Assembly: GCA_002724975.1 (NCBI GenBank)
Contig: PBQF01000045.1
Location: forward strand, 1-35,538
DNA: 35,538 nucleotides
Origin: Parcubacteria group bacterium
GTDB lineage: Bacteria > Patescibacteriota > Minisyncoccia > Phycocordibacterales > GCA-002724975
Direction of reading: 5' to 3'
Position 1 is the stretch's first letter. Each line of letters opens with the position of its first letter. Both the position numbers and the translations under genes were made by a program. Shown here piece after piece: positions 1 through 9,565 of the stretch. The notes under the pieces are model-generated. The model searched no databases. It was given only the letters and a program-made list of their open reading frames with translations, and had not been told where the DNA came from.

Positions 1-2
1 AC

Positions 3-137
3 TCTGATGGCTACCCCCGCGTGTTTAGTGTTGCTTGCAATAGTAGCGATCAGTGGTTGAATGGCGATTACGATGATGGCTGTAGCACCTTATGGGGTGA
101 TGATAACCGCATCGTATTCGTGAAGCCCCGCAAGTAA
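3..137 (+). CDS. C-terminal fragment (truncated by window edge) of a possible DGR target / C-type-lectin-fold variable protein
   Basis: Open frame from the left edge: SDGYPRVFSVACNSSDQWLNGDYDDGCSTLWGDDNRIVFVKPRK*. Dense run of NNY codons (S,C,N,D,G,Y) before a conserved-looking DNRIVFVK tail. Confidence 0.5.
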   Translation, partial: SDGYPRVFSVACNSSDQWLNGDYDDGCSTLWGDDNRIVFVKPRK

Positions 138-189
138 CATCAATAAATTGCTCACCTGTTATGCAAAGGAAAGGAGGAAGGAAGTGGAG

Positions 190-230
190 AGGCTTCAGCA
201 TTAACTTGCTGGAGCCCTCGTTTATTTTAT
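190..230 (+). terminator. Hairpin downstream of the edge ORF (GGCTTCAGCA-TTAACT-TGCTGGAGCC, then T-rich)
   Basis: 10-bp stem with one G-T wobble, followed by ctcgtttatttta. Confidence 0.5.
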
Positions 231-496
231 ATAGTTCTATTCTTACCTTGTGTTAAATAATTAAGAGGTCTCAACACCCCGAAGCCCCAGAATTGCCTCT
301 GACGCTTTAAATATCCAATCATGCACTTGGTTCCACTTTTCACGTGCTATGTCCACAACTTGGGAATAATCTTATTTAAGTATATAGCACATATGAATGT
401 TTAGAGGTGGGTTCTAATTTATATATTGAAAAATCACTCTAAATATGATAAAAATAGCACTGTAGTATCCCGCTTTGGCGGGATTAAAAAATAAGT

Positions 497-1060
497 TTGA
501 GAAATTTTAATCAAAAAAGAGAAGAAAGAGCCAGAGTAAATGAAGCCATTAGAGCTAATGAGCTCAGGGTTCTAGGCCCAGAAGGAGAGACTTTTAATGT
601 CTTAAGTAAGGAAAGTGCCCTTTCAAAAGCAAGAGAAATGGGATTGGACCTTATAGAAGTCTCCCCCAACGCCAATCCTCCTGTTGCTAAAATAATGGAT
701 TATGGTAAATTTCTCTACGACCAAAAAAAGAAAGCCAAGGAAGCTAAAGCCAAATCTCATAAAACAGAGACGAAAAACGTTCAAGTCAAGATAGGTACAG
801 GAGAACATGATTTAGAGTTGAAAGCCAAAAAAGCTTCTGAGTGGCTGAAGGAGGGTCACAGAGTAAAGTTTGATTTATATCTAAGGGGAAGGGCAAAATA
901 TTTGGACAAGAAATTCCTCGAAGAAAGAATGGAGCGAATGCTCAAACTCATAACCGAAGATTATAAAGTAGCTGACGGACCTAAAAAAAGTCCGAAAGGA
1001 ATGACTTTGGTTTTAGAAAAGGGCAAGGCCGCAACAAATAAAGAAAATGAAAACAAATAA
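497..1060 (+). CDS. infC: Translation initiation factor IF-3
   Basis: VNEAIRANELRVLGPEGETFNVLSKESALSKAREMGLDLIEVSPNANPPVAKIMDYGKF; followed by rpmI-rplT; TTG start. Confidence 0.96.
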   Translation: MRNFNQKREERARVNEAIRANELRVLGPEGETFNVLSKESALSKAREMGLDLIEVSPNANPPVAKIMDYGKFLYDQKKKAKEAKAKSHKTETKNVQVKIGTGEHDLELKAKKASEWLKEGHRVKFDLYLRGRAKYLDKKFLEERMERMLKLITEDYKVADGPKKSPKGMTLVLEKGKAATNKENENK

Positions 1061-1232
1061 AGCATATACAAAAAGATTGAAGGTGACCAAAAAGGGAAAA
1101 ATTCTTGCAAGAAAGAAGGGTGGTAATCATTATAATGCAAAAGAGTCACGAGGAACTCAATTAAAGAGGAGAAGAAAAGTTGAAATTGTTTTAACAAACA
1201 AAAATAGAAGAAGGTTTTTACCAAATACCTAA
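1047..1232 (+). CDS. rpmI: 50S ribosomal protein L35
   Basis: Short basic protein between infC and rplT: MKTNKAYTKRLKVTKKGKILARKKGGNHYNAKES. Confidence 0.93.
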   Translation: MKTNKAYTKRLKVTKKGKILARKKGGNHYNAKESRGTQLKRRRKVEIVLTNKNRRRFLPNT

Positions 1233-1244
1233 TCTGACTTAAAT

Positions 1245-1589
1245 ATGACAAGAGTTAAAAGAGGAACAACTAAAAACAAGCGGAGAAAAAACATCCTTAA
1301 GAAAACTAAGGGTTATCGTAATGCTAAAAAAAGTAAGAAGAAGCAAGCCAAGGAAGCAATAATGCATGCTGGTAGCCATGCTTTTAATGACAGAAGAAAG
1401 AAAAAAAATGTTTTTAGAAGATTGTGGCAGGTAAATATAAATGCCGCTCTTAGAAAAGAAGGATCAACCTACTCTAAATTTATAGGAGACTTAAAGAAAA
1501 AGAAGATAGAAGTTGATAGAAAAATATTGGCTCAAATTGCCAGAGAAAACCCCGATACATTTAAAAGAATTTTAGAGGAAGTCAAGTAA
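1245..1589 (+). CDS. rplT: 50S ribosomal protein L20
   Basis: MTRVKRGTTKNKRRKNILKKTKGYRNAKKSK...RLWQVNINAALRKEGSTYSKFI. Confidence 0.97.
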   Translation: MTRVKRGTTKNKRRKNILKKTKGYRNAKKSKKKQAKEAIMHAGSHAFNDRRKKKNVFRRLWQVNINAALRKEGSTYSKFIGDLKKKKIEVDRKILAQIARENPDTFKRILEEVK

Positions 1590-1618
1590 AAAATGGCCCC
1601 ACTAAGCCATTCTTTACT

Positions 1619-2236
1619 TTAAAGAATCATATCCCCGGTTTTGCCACGAACATTGTCATGGTTTTGGTAAACGTTAATCTGCTTCCTTTCGATTTTTACT
1701 AATTCAATCAACTTCTCAACTAAAACTTTTGGGTCTTTGTCGAAAACTATTTTCTTATTACTTCGATGACTTTCCTTCATCATATTTTTTATAACTTCAT
1801 CGGTTTGCCAATCTCCTTCTAGGATACCAATTGGTTTTCCGTCTTCATAAGCGACAGTAAACTCATTTATTGTTCCAATTCTTCCACAGCCAACAATAAC
1901 TGCATCTGATGAACGAGTTAATAAAAGATTTCTACCTGAATAACCAAAACCCGTATAAATAATTAAATCTAAATACTCTAAAGGAAGTCTGTAAACGTTA
2001 ACATGTTCTCTCTCGGAAGCTGCAGGAGAAAGCCCAATGGAAAAACCTTTTTCTTCCTTGGCACCCATAGTAGACCAATAAGGAAACCCTGTTGTGGCTC
2101 CTGTTGTTAATATACCTCCCTGTCTGATGATTTCTTTACCCAATTCTTTGGCAATATCATAAGCATCAATCCCGCAGTGTCCCGTCTCTGCTGCTCCTGA
2201 AACACAAATTCTAATTTTAAATTCTGACTTTTCCAT
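1619..2236 (-). CDS. SLOG/LOG-like Rossmann protein (TIGR00725-like)
   Basis: CVSGAAETGHCGIDAYDIAKELGKEIIRQGGILTTGATTGFPYW...SDAVIVGCGRIGTINEFTVAYEDGKPIGIL. Confidence 0.7.
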   Translation of the reverse strand: MEKSEFKIRICVSGAAETGHCGIDAYDIAKELGKEIIRQGGILTTGATTGFPYWSTMGAKEEKGFSIGLSPAASEREHVNVYRLPLEYLDLIIYTGFGYSGRNLLLTRSSDAVIVGCGRIGTINEFTVAYEDGKPIGILEGDWQTDEVIKNMMKESHRSNKKIVFDKDPKVLVEKLIELVKIERKQINVYQNHDNVRGKTGDMIL

Positions 2237-2250
2237 TTACTAATATTTTA

Positions 2251-3624
2251 CTAGAAATCAAGCTCAAATTGCTCCCCTACTTCTGGGGAAATCGCATCAA
2301 TGTTTAAATAGTCCTTAATTCTTTGTACCAAAAATATTGATGACTTTGGTTCTCCCATAGCAACAAAAACTTTTTCTAGTCTTTTACTTCTGCCCGCTTC
2401 TTCAACAAACTCTAAAAGCTCGTCAGAACCCCTGTGGCCTGAATAACCGGTAATAGTTTGGAGTCCTGCTTTAATAGAAACCTTGCTGCCATTTATTTCG
2501 ACCTCCTTTACACCATCTTGAATAATTCTTCCTAAACTTCCGGGCGAATGATAATTGATAAATAGAAGCATATTCTTTGGGTCAGGAAGATATTTTTTTT
2601 CATGACGTAATATTCTTCCGCCATCTGACATCCCTGCTCCAGCAATAATTATTTTGGGTCCTTCAACATAATGTATCTTTTCAGATTCTTTTGAAGATTC
2701 AGTTACTTTTAGACCTGAGAAATCAAAAATTTTATCTCCGCTTCGAATTAAATCCTTTGCTTCGTCTTTAAAATTCTTTTGTCTTTTTTTGTAAATTTCT
2801 GTGACCTTAATCGCTAATGGAGAGTCAAGAAAAATTGGAACTTCTGGTATTTTTTTATTTTCAACCAAATCATTTAGTTCATATAAAAGAATTTGGGTCC
2901 TTGAAAGAGAGAAGGCGGGAATTAAAAGTGTTCCTCCTCTATTAATTGTTTTTTCTATTACATCTTTTAGCTTTTCTTTTCGAAGTTCAACATCTTCATG
3001 GTTTCTGTCACCATAAACACTTTCCATTAATAAATATTTTGCATCAGTTACTGGTTCCGTGTCTTTTAAAAAGGGTGCTGGAGAATTTCCTAAATCTCCA
3101 GTGAAAGCAATTTTTTGATTATTATATTTAACTTCAATAATAGCAGAGCCCAAAATATGTCCGGCATCTTTAAAATAGGCACTAAAACCATCACCTATAT
3201 CCAAATCTTGATGATAAGAAACACTTTTCCATAAAGATATAGTTTTTACTATATCTCCCTCATTGTAAATTGGTTTTCTATTCTCTTCCCTGGCTTCTTT
3301 TAAAACAAATTTTATGGCGTCATTGAGCATTATTTGAGCAATTTCCTTTGTCTCAATAGTTGAATAAATTTCACCATTAAAGCCATCATGAACGAGCTTT
3401 GGAATCCTCCCTATGTGATCAGCGTGAGAATGAGTAACCAAAAGAGTACTCACTTCGCTTGGGTTGTAAGCAAATTTTAAATAATTTTTATCTTCGTAAA
3501 ACTTTGAACCTTGGTGCAAACCACAATCAATAAGAATTTTCTTATCACTGCTCTCAAGCATGAAATTTGCTCCTGTGACAGATTGTGTGCCACCATAAAA
3601 AGTTAACTTAAGACTCTTGCCCAT
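2251..3624 (-). CDS. Metallo-beta-lactamase/beta-CASP RNA-processing exonuclease-like protein
   Basis: HSHADHIGR motif, DAGHILGSAIIEV, beta-CASP region, GAGMSDGGRILRHEKKYLPDPKN, C-terminal SGHRGSDELLEF. Confidence 0.9.
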   Translation of the reverse strand: MGKSLKLTFYGGTQSVTGANFMLESSDKKILIDCGLHQGSKFYEDKNYLKFAYNPSEVSTLLVTHSHADHIGRIPKLVHDGFNGEIYSTIETKEIAQIMLNDAIKFVLKEAREENRKPIYNEGDIVKTISLWKSVSYHQDLDIGDGFSAYFKDAGHILGSAIIEVKYNNQKIAFTGDLGNSPAPFLKDTEPVTDAKYLLMESVYGDRNHEDVELRKEKLKDVIEKTINRGGTLLIPAFSLSRTQILLYELNDLVENKKIPEVPIFLDSPLAIKVTEIYKKRQKNFKDEAKDLIRSGDKIFDFSGLKVTESSKESEKIHYVEGPKIIIAGAGMSDGGRILRHEKKYLPDPKNMLLFINYHSPGSLGRIIQDGVKEVEINGSKVSIKAGLQTITGYSGHRGSDELLEFVEEAGRSKRLEKVFVAMGEPKSSIFLVQRIKDYLNIDAISPEVGEQFELDF

Positions 3625-4040
3625 TCTCTCTTTAAAAATTTAAAAATAAAATATTTACAGAAAACAAGTACGCCAAGTGTGCCAACAATTAAATCACTGA
3701 CTGTATCAAATATGTAATTGGGTTCATAAATTGGTACACCAATAAAAACTTCAAAGATTTCCCATGATAGTCCTACAATAACAAAAGAAATGATAGCAAC
3801 CTTGAAAACTTTTCCTTTTTGAAATGCCTGTTGGCCAAAAAAACGAGAGAAGAAATAAAGCCAAAGGAAAGTAACACCAACCCACACGCCACCAAGAAAA
3901 TGCATCACAATATCGAACCACCAATATAAAAAGTACAGATACTTCTCTCCCGCATATATGTGAAGCGAACTAATCAAAACAATGAGAACCAATGATGCAA
4001 ACAATAACTGCATTCCATTTTTAGATATGTCAGAATTCAT
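3603..4040 (-). CDS. Small multi-pass membrane protein
   Basis: Several hydrophobic segments; FDIVMHFLGGVWVG and DTVSDLIVGTLGVL. Confidence 0.65.
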   Translation of the reverse strand: MNSDISKNGMQLLFASLVLIVLISSLHIYAGEKYLYFLYWWFDIVMHFLGGVWVGVTFLWLYFFSRFFGQQAFQKGKVFKVAIISFVIVGLSWEIFEVFIGVPIYEPNYIFDTVSDLIVGTLGVLVFCKYFIFKFLKREWARVLS

Positions 4041-4328
4041 GCGTATATATCATACCATCCCAACAAAAAAATCCATCTGAATTTAACAAAATGAATTTTT
4101 CTGTTGGAGCTACTTGTGTTATTACTTAACCTAGCAAAATGTAGGTGGGTTCCTTCAACGCCATGCCACGACAAGACGAAATCTAGATCCCAAAGTAATC
4201 AATTTAGTCTAGATAATATTACAAGCAACTCCTATCTATATTCTACACTCGCTAAATACAAATTGTCACAAAAACTTAGTAGTCTGAAACATTTTAGAGA
4301 AAAGTAAATATGCAAAACTGCTTAAAAT

Positions 4329-4348
4329 CTAATCTTTTTAGAGATTAG
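4329..4348 (-). terminator. Hairpin downstream of ndk (CTAATCT-n6-AGATTAG)
   Basis: 7-bp perfect stem, followed by ATTTT on minus. Confidence 0.5.
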
Positions 4349-4408
4349 AAACAGTAAAAGTTTTTATTTTACCTTAAAAAACTAAAATTCTTTGTGGAAA
4401 AGTTAATT

Positions 4409-4897
4409 TTAGCCCTTAAAATCGGGGTAGGAATCGGAATAAATAAATGGCGCATCTGGCTTTGTGTAATCAAATAACTCCTTCTTGTTAAAAAAGCGCT
4501 TAACCTCGTCATTTGCACTTTCTACCGAGTCAGAAGCATGAACAATGTTTGCTTGAGTGCTTAAAGAGAAATCCCCCCTAATGCTTCCAGCGTCAGCTTC
4601 ATATCCTTTTGTAGGACCAACAATTAATCTTGTAGCAGAAACAGTGTTAACGCCGGAAATAACCATCAAAACAACGGGGGCAGATTTCATATAGTTTTTA
4701 ATTGAAGCAAAGAACGGCTTATCTTTCAGATGAGAATAATGGTCATCTAAAAGAACATCACTAATTCTAACCATTTTCATTCCTATAATTTTCAGTCCCT
4801 TCCTCTCAAACCTTCTAATAACTTCTCCTAACAGCCCTCGCTGGATCGCATCTGGTTTCATAATAATAAGACTTCTTTCTTCTTTGGAATGTTTCAT
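4409..4897 (-). CDS. ndk: Nucleoside diphosphate kinase
   Basis: ERSLIIMKPDAIQRGLLGEVIRRFERKGLKIIGMKM... NIVHASDSVESANDEVKRFF. Confidence 0.96.
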   Translation of the reverse strand: MKHSKEERSLIIMKPDAIQRGLLGEVIRRFERKGLKIIGMKMVRISDVLLDDHYSHLKDKPFFASIKNYMKSAPVVLMVISGVNTVSATRLIVGPTKGYEADAGSIRGDFSLSTQANIVHASDSVESANDEVKRFFNKKELFDYTKPDAPFIYSDSYPDFKG

Positions 4898-4909
4898 TTC
4901 ATTAACAAA

Positions 4910-5683
4910 TTAGCTTCCAAGTTTGGTTAATATAATCGGATTATCATCAGTAATCAAGACCGTGTGCTCAAACTGGGCACTTCTTTTACCATCAGCGGTT
5001 TTTAGGGTATAACCGTCTTTATCTAGATAAACTCTTTTAGTGCCCTCGTTAATAATGGGCTCAATGGCTATAACCATACCAGGCCTTAATCTTGGACCCC
5101 TGTCCTTTGGCCCAATATTGGGCATATACGGCTCCTCATGAACACTTTCGCCTACTCCATGGCCTCCTAGTCCTTCGGCTGGAATAAAACCTTTACTCTT
5201 AACATAGCTTTCAATATTAGCTCCAATCAATCCAGCCTTATTTCCTTCTCTGGCGCTTTCGATAGCAACATCTAAAGCACCCTTTGTAACCTCTATCAAA
5301 GCCTTACCCTTCTCGTCAATTCCCCCTACACCAACGGTAATTGCAGAATCAGTCACTAATCCTTCATGAATTAAACCCATATCAAGAGTAACAATATCCC
5401 CCTCTTCTAAAACCTTCGCCTTCTCATTTGGAATTCCATGAACAGCCTCATCATTAACTGATACACAAAGCCCGGCAGGATAAGGGCGGGTAGCACCCTC
5501 TGGTTTGTAATTTAGAAAAGCCATTCTGTCTCCACGTTTTTTTACTTCCGTTTCCGCAATTTCATTTAACTTTTTAACGTTAACTCCTGGTTTTACTTCT
5601 TTTGCCACCATATTTAAAATTTCAGCCAATCTTTGGCCTCCTTCAACTAAAATCTTCATTTGTTCCTTATTTTTTACAATCAT
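4910..5683 (-). CDS. map: Type I methionine aminopeptidase
   Basis: CVSVNDEAVHGIPN, TLDMGLIHEGLVTDSAITVGVG, GLGGHGVGESVHEEPYMPN, metal ligands D,D,H,E,E. Confidence 0.97.
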   Translation of the reverse strand: MIVKNKEQMKILVEGGQRLAEILNMVAKEVKPGVNVKKLNEIAETEVKKRGDRMAFLNYKPEGATRPYPAGLCVSVNDEAVHGIPNEKAKVLEEGDIVTLDMGLIHEGLVTDSAITVGVGGIDEKGKALIEVTKGALDVAIESAREGNKAGLIGANIESYVKSKGFIPAEGLGGHGVGESVHEEPYMPNIGPKDRGPRLRPGMVIAIEPIINEGTKRVYLDKDGYTLKTADGKRSAQFEHTVLITDDNPIILTKLGS

Positions 5684-6273
5684 TTTTCAGCTATTTTTCT
5701 TTTTATTTCTTCATGAACTTCCTTGATTGTTTGCTCGCCTTTAACATCAATAAATTTATATCTTGGACTGCCCTTGTAATACTCAATAACAGGTGCAACT
5801 TTTTCATCATACCAATCAAGTCGCTTCTTAACATTTGCCTTTTCATCATCAGCCCTGCCTCTCTCTAGTAACCTTTTTTCGGACCATTCCCTTGAGACAT
5901 TGGGGCAAACTATGTAAACTTCATCCCTTTTGTAAAAATCCAGAGCATTCTCCAAGACATGTGCTTCACGAATTTGCCTTGGTGTACCATCAAAGATAAT
6001 ATGTTCATTGCCTTTTATCTCTTGCCCAAGCTCCTCCGACCAGATTCTAATAGCTAGAAAAGCTGGTTGTAAATCACCTCTTTTATATATCTCGCGTGAA
6101 AGTTCGCTGGTATAAGTGTCTTCTTTTAAAAACTCCCTGAACTTTGCACCTGTTTCCTCATAAAAAATGGGGGTATCGGGGTCAATCTCTTTGAGATGCT
6201 CCTGTAAAAGCCTTGCTTGAGTGCCTTTCCCAGAACCTGAACGGCCTATAAATATAAATGTTTTAAGCGTCAT
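5680..6273 (-). CDS. adk: Adenylate kinase
   Basis: FIGRSGSGKGTQARLLQEHL P-loop; DGTPRQIREAHVLENAL; spc operon position. Confidence 0.92.
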   Translation of the reverse strand: MTLKTFIFIGRSGSGKGTQARLLQEHLKEIDPDTPIFYEETGAKFREFLKEDTYTSELSREIYKRGDLQPAFLAIRIWSEELGQEIKGNEHIIFDGTPRQIREAHVLENALDFYKRDEVYIVCPNVSREWSEKRLLERGRADDEKANVKKRLDWYDEKVAPVIEYYKGSPRYKFIDVKGEQTIKEVHEEIKRKIAEK

Positions 6274-6304
6274 AAAAGAAGTATATATGAGTGGAGAACT
6301 TTTT

Positions 6305-7576
6305 TTAATACTCCCTCATTGAAACTTGGGCTTCTATCTTTTTCAATAAATCAAGAACGACAGAAACGGCAATCAGAAGTCCTGTTCCGCCAATAGCTAA
6401 GGATTGGATTCCAGTCACGGCTCTCATCACAAGAGGAACAACGGCAATAATTCCAAGGAAAATAGCACCAACTAGAGTCAGACGAGTAAGAACCTTGCTA
6501 ATGTACTCCGCGGTTGATGTCCCTGGCCGAACTCCCGGAATGAACGCACCACTCTTCTGCAAGTTCTTTGAAATAGTATTCGGATCAAATGTGACAGCGG
6601 TGTAAAAGTAGGTAAATAGAAATACCAAAATAAAATAAAAGGTCGCGAAGAGCCACGGATTATTAATGAAGTTGAAAATAAATTCAGAAACCCTTTGAAC
6701 AATAGAATTATCTACCTTTGAAAGAAAGTTAAATATCATCTGCGGGAAAAGGAGGAGAGAGAGGGCAAAAATGATCGGAATAACTCCGGCTTGATTAACA
6801 CGAAGTGGAAGATATGTTGAAATTCCTCCGTAAACACGATTTCCTCTAACTCTTTTGGCATAAGTGATTGGAATCGGTCTTTCGGCCTCCGTCACAACCA
6901 CAACTCCCAGAGTAATTAGGATTGCCGCTACAGCAAACCCAAGATAGAGAGGAATTTGATCTGGTGTAAAGGTAAATAGAAGTTGATTTACTGTAGACGG
7001 AAGTCCAGCCACAATTCCAGCAAAAATCAGCAAGGAGACTCCATTCCCTATACCAAACTCGCTCATCAGTTCCCCAATCCACATTAAAAGAACTGAACCA
7101 GCTGTAATTACAACAATATTAATAAGCATATCAAAAGGAGAAAGCCCTACGATAACTCCCTGGTTCTGAAGAAGAGAAAGAAAGGCAAAAGACTGAATCA
7201 AAGCTAGAGGCACAGTAAGAAGTCTTGAGTATTGGGCAAACTTTTTCTTTCCAGCTTCTCCTTCTTCTTGATACATCTGCTTCAACTTGTCAGAAGTCAT
7301 AGTTAAAAGCTGCATTATAATTGAGGCTGTAATGTAAGGGCCAACCCCGAGCATAACAATTGAGAGACTATCCAACCCTCCTCCAGAGAAAAGGTTAATC
7401 AATCCAAAAAACTGATTGTTTTGGAAAAATTCCTGAAGCCTGCCAACATCAATACCTGGAATTGGAATAACAGCCAAAATTCTAAAGACTATAAGAGCAG
7501 CGAGAACAAAAAGAATTTTATTCCTTAAACTTTTATCTTTAACTATTAATCTTAATTTATTTAAAAAATTTGACAT
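6305..7576 (-). CDS. secY: Preprotein translocase subunit SecY
   Basis: 10-TM protein, FRILAVIPIPGID, NLFSGGGL, GEGNGVSLLIFAGI-like, PITYAKRV; start taken at MSNFLNK. Confidence 0.97.
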   Translation of the reverse strand: MSNFLNKLRLIVKDKSLRNKILFVLAALIVFRILAVIPIPGIDVGRLQEFFQNNQFFGLINLFSGGGLDSLSIVMLGVGPYITASIIMQLLTMTSDKLKQMYQEEGEAGKKKFAQYSRLLTVPLALIQSFAFLSLLQNQGVIVGLSPFDMLINIVVITAGSVLLMWIGELMSEFGIGNGVSLLIFAGIVAGLPSTVNQLLFTFTPDQIPLYLGFAVAAILITLGVVVVTEAERPIPITYAKRVRGNRVYGGISTYLPLRVNQAGVIPIIFALSLLLFPQMIFNFLSKVDNSIVQRVSEFIFNFINNPWLFATFYFILVFLFTYFYTAVTFDPNTISKNLQKSGAFIPGVRPGTSTAEYISKVLTRLTLVGAIFLGIIAVVPLVMRAVTGIQSLAIGGTGLLIAVSVVLDLLKKIEAQVSMREY

Positions 7577-7577
7577 A

Positions 7578-8009
7578 TTATTTAATAGTTCCTCCAACCT
7601 TTTCTATTTTCCCTTTGGCTATTTCAGAAACTAAAAGGCCTTCAAGATTCAATTTCTTTTTTATTTCCCCATTCCCTAGAATTTTCACCTTTGGATTCTT
7701 GCCTTTTTTCTTATTAACCACTTCCCTTGCTAAAAGACTTCTAACATTCACATTGTCTCCATTTTCAAAAAGCATATCCAAAGCAGAAACATTAATAACT
7801 TGAGGTCTTATTTGAAAGCTTTTAAACCTGTATCCTCTTTTTTTGGGAATCTTTTTTATCATATCCCTGATTTCTGGCCTAATCTTTCTTCCAGCTCTAG
7901 ATTTCTGACCTTTGTGGCCTCGGCCTGAAGTCTTCCCTCTCTTTCCTCCTCTACCGACCTTAACTTTTCTAGTATTTGGAGTTTTTCTTTTTAAATTATG
8001 AATTTGCAT
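7578..8009 (-). CDS. rplO: 50S ribosomal protein L15
   Basis: KVGRGGKRGKTSGRGHKGQKSRAG signature. Confidence 0.96.
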   Translation of the reverse strand: MQIHNLKRKTPNTRKVKVGRGGKRGKTSGRGHKGQKSRAGRKIRPEIRDMIKKIPKKRGYRFKSFQIRPQVINVSALDMLFENGDNVNVRSLLAREVVNKKKGKNPKVKILGNGEIKKKLNLEGLLVSEIAKGKIEKVGGTIK

Positions 8010-8014
8010 AGTCT

Positions 8015-8668
8015 TTATTTAACTTCAGCCTTCTCTTTTTTGTCTTCTTTTTTTGAGACATCAATCTTGACTGGGCTCTTTATTCCGACCTTTTTTAAGG
8101 CTTTGATTGTAGCCTTAGCATTGTTCACATGATTCTTGCTCCTTGAAATAATTTTACCTGTAATATCTTTCGCCCCAAGTAAATCAAGGATAGCTCTCAT
8201 TGCTCCTCCAGCTTTTAAGCCCTTCCTAGGAGTCGGGAGCATCATTACCCGAGAGGCGCAGTATTTTGCATCAACATCAAAAGGGATAGAATTTGTTTTA
8301 GTTAGCATTGGAGTAATCATGTTCTTCTTGGCATCTCGAACAGCTTTTTCAATAGCAAGTGACGTGTCTGATGATTTGCCAAGACCAACACCAACTGAAC
8401 CATTTCTGTTTCCAATAACGACTCCAACACTAAAACTAAATCTTCTACCTCCAGCAACAACACGAGTCACCCTCCTCATGCTTATGATTTTTTGTTCGTA
8501 CTCTGATCTTGGTCTGACTGGACCCCTTCTTTTTTTCTTATTAAACTTTTTATTAACAAATTTTCTAGTTGTTTTCTTTAAAGCCGTCTTCTTCGAAATC
8601 TCAAAACCGCCTTGACTTGTCTCAGGCTCATTCAACTTTTTGATTTTTTCTTTTTTTTCTACAACCAT
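8015..8668 (-). CDS. rpsE: 30S ribosomal protein S5
   Basis: RVTRVVAGGRRFSFSVGVVIGNRNGSVGVGLGKSSD; basic N-terminal extension. Confidence 0.97.
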   Translation of the reverse strand: MVVEKKEKIKKLNEPETSQGGFEISKKTALKKTTRKFVNKKFNKKKRRGPVRPRSEYEQKIISMRRVTRVVAGGRRFSFSVGVVIGNRNGSVGVGLGKSSDTSLAIEKAVRDAKKNMITPMLTKTNSIPFDVDAKYCASRVMMLPTPRKGLKAGGAMRAILDLLGAKDITGKIISRSKNHVNNAKATIKALKKVGIKSPVKIDVSKKEDKKEKAEVK

Positions 8669-8670
8669 AT

Positions 8671-9021
8671 TTAAAAAATAAGTCCTCCTTCCCTAGCTCC
8701 TTCTGCTAAAGATTCAACATTCCCTGTGTAAATATATCCTCCTCTGTCAAAAACAATTTTTTTGATTTTTTTATCTTTTGCCTTCTTGGCTATGTCTAAA
8801 CCAACATTTTTTGATTTTTCATTAAAAGTCTTTCCAGAAACTTTAGCTGATGTACTTGAGGCAAGAGTTGTAGATTTACTGTCATCAATAAGTTGGGCGG
8901 AAATATTCTTATTAGATTTAAAAATTGAAAGTCTTGGTTTTAGAGAAGTGCCGAAAACCTTGGATCTAATCCTGCCCCTTCTTTTTACTCTTCCTAAAGT
9001 TTTAATTTTTGTTTTTTCCAT
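8671..9021 (-). CDS. rplR: 50S ribosomal protein L18
   Basis: RLSIFKSNKNISAQLIDDSKSTTLASSTS... VFDRGGYIYTGNVESLAEGAREGGL. Confidence 0.96.
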   Translation of the reverse strand: MEKTKIKTLGRVKRRGRIRSKVFGTSLKPRLSIFKSNKNISAQLIDDSKSTTLASSTSAKVSGKTFNEKSKNVGLDIAKKAKDKKIKKIVFDRGGYIYTGNVESLAEGAREGGLIF

Positions 9022-9022
9022 A

Positions 9023-9565
9023 TTACGCAGCCTTCTTTCCCTGTTTCCTCCTAATCACTTCGTCTTCATATCTTATTCCTTTGCCTTTGTACGGCTCTGG
9101 TTTTCTTTTAGCCCTAATTTCAGCCGTAAATTGGCCAACCTTTTCCTTGTCAATTCCAGAAATAGTTATGACATTTTTCTCTGCTGTTGCCTTGAGACCT
9201 TCGGGAATTGTCAATTCAACAGGATGAGAAAAACCGAGAGACATCACAATCTTATTCCCCTGGACATCAGATTTAAAACCAACTCCTTCAACTACAAGTT
9301 TCTTCTCATAAGGAGTGTTGACACCATTAATCATATTTGAAATATGAGAAGCGTAAGTACCCCAAAGAGCTTGTGCTTGTTGACTACCTTTCTTGGGTTC
9401 TAATTTAATTTCGTTCCCTTCCACTTTTATTAAAATATCGTCTTTGAATTCCCTCTTTAATTCTCCATTAGGACCTTTGACATTAAAAACATGGTCACTG
9501 AAAGTAACTTCAGTTTTTTCAGGAATGATTATTGCTTTTTTACCTAAACGGCTCATGATTACCAA
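9023..9565 (-). CDS. rplF: 50S ribosomal protein L6
   Basis: MSRLGKKAIIIPEKTEVTF... KPEPYKGKGIRYEDEVIRRKQGK. Confidence 0.97.
   Translation of the reverse strand: MVIMSRLGKKAIIIPEKTEVTFSDHVFNVKGPNGELKREFKDDILIKVEGNEIKLEPKKGSQQAQALWGTYASHISNMINGVNTPYEKKLVVEGVGFKSDVQGNKIVMSLGFSHPVELTIPEGLKATAEKNVITISGIDKEKVGQFTAEIRAKRKPEPYKGKGIRYEDEVIRRKQGKKAA

Noticed and set aside
138-496. DGR template repeat in the region downstream of the edge ORF
   Set aside because: No second near-identical copy of the 3-137 sequence is visible here; any template repeat must lie outside the window.
4104-4307. 67-aa plus ORF MELLVLLLNLAKCRW...
   Set aside because: No SD, promoter or domain; low-complexity AT-rich intergenic sequence.
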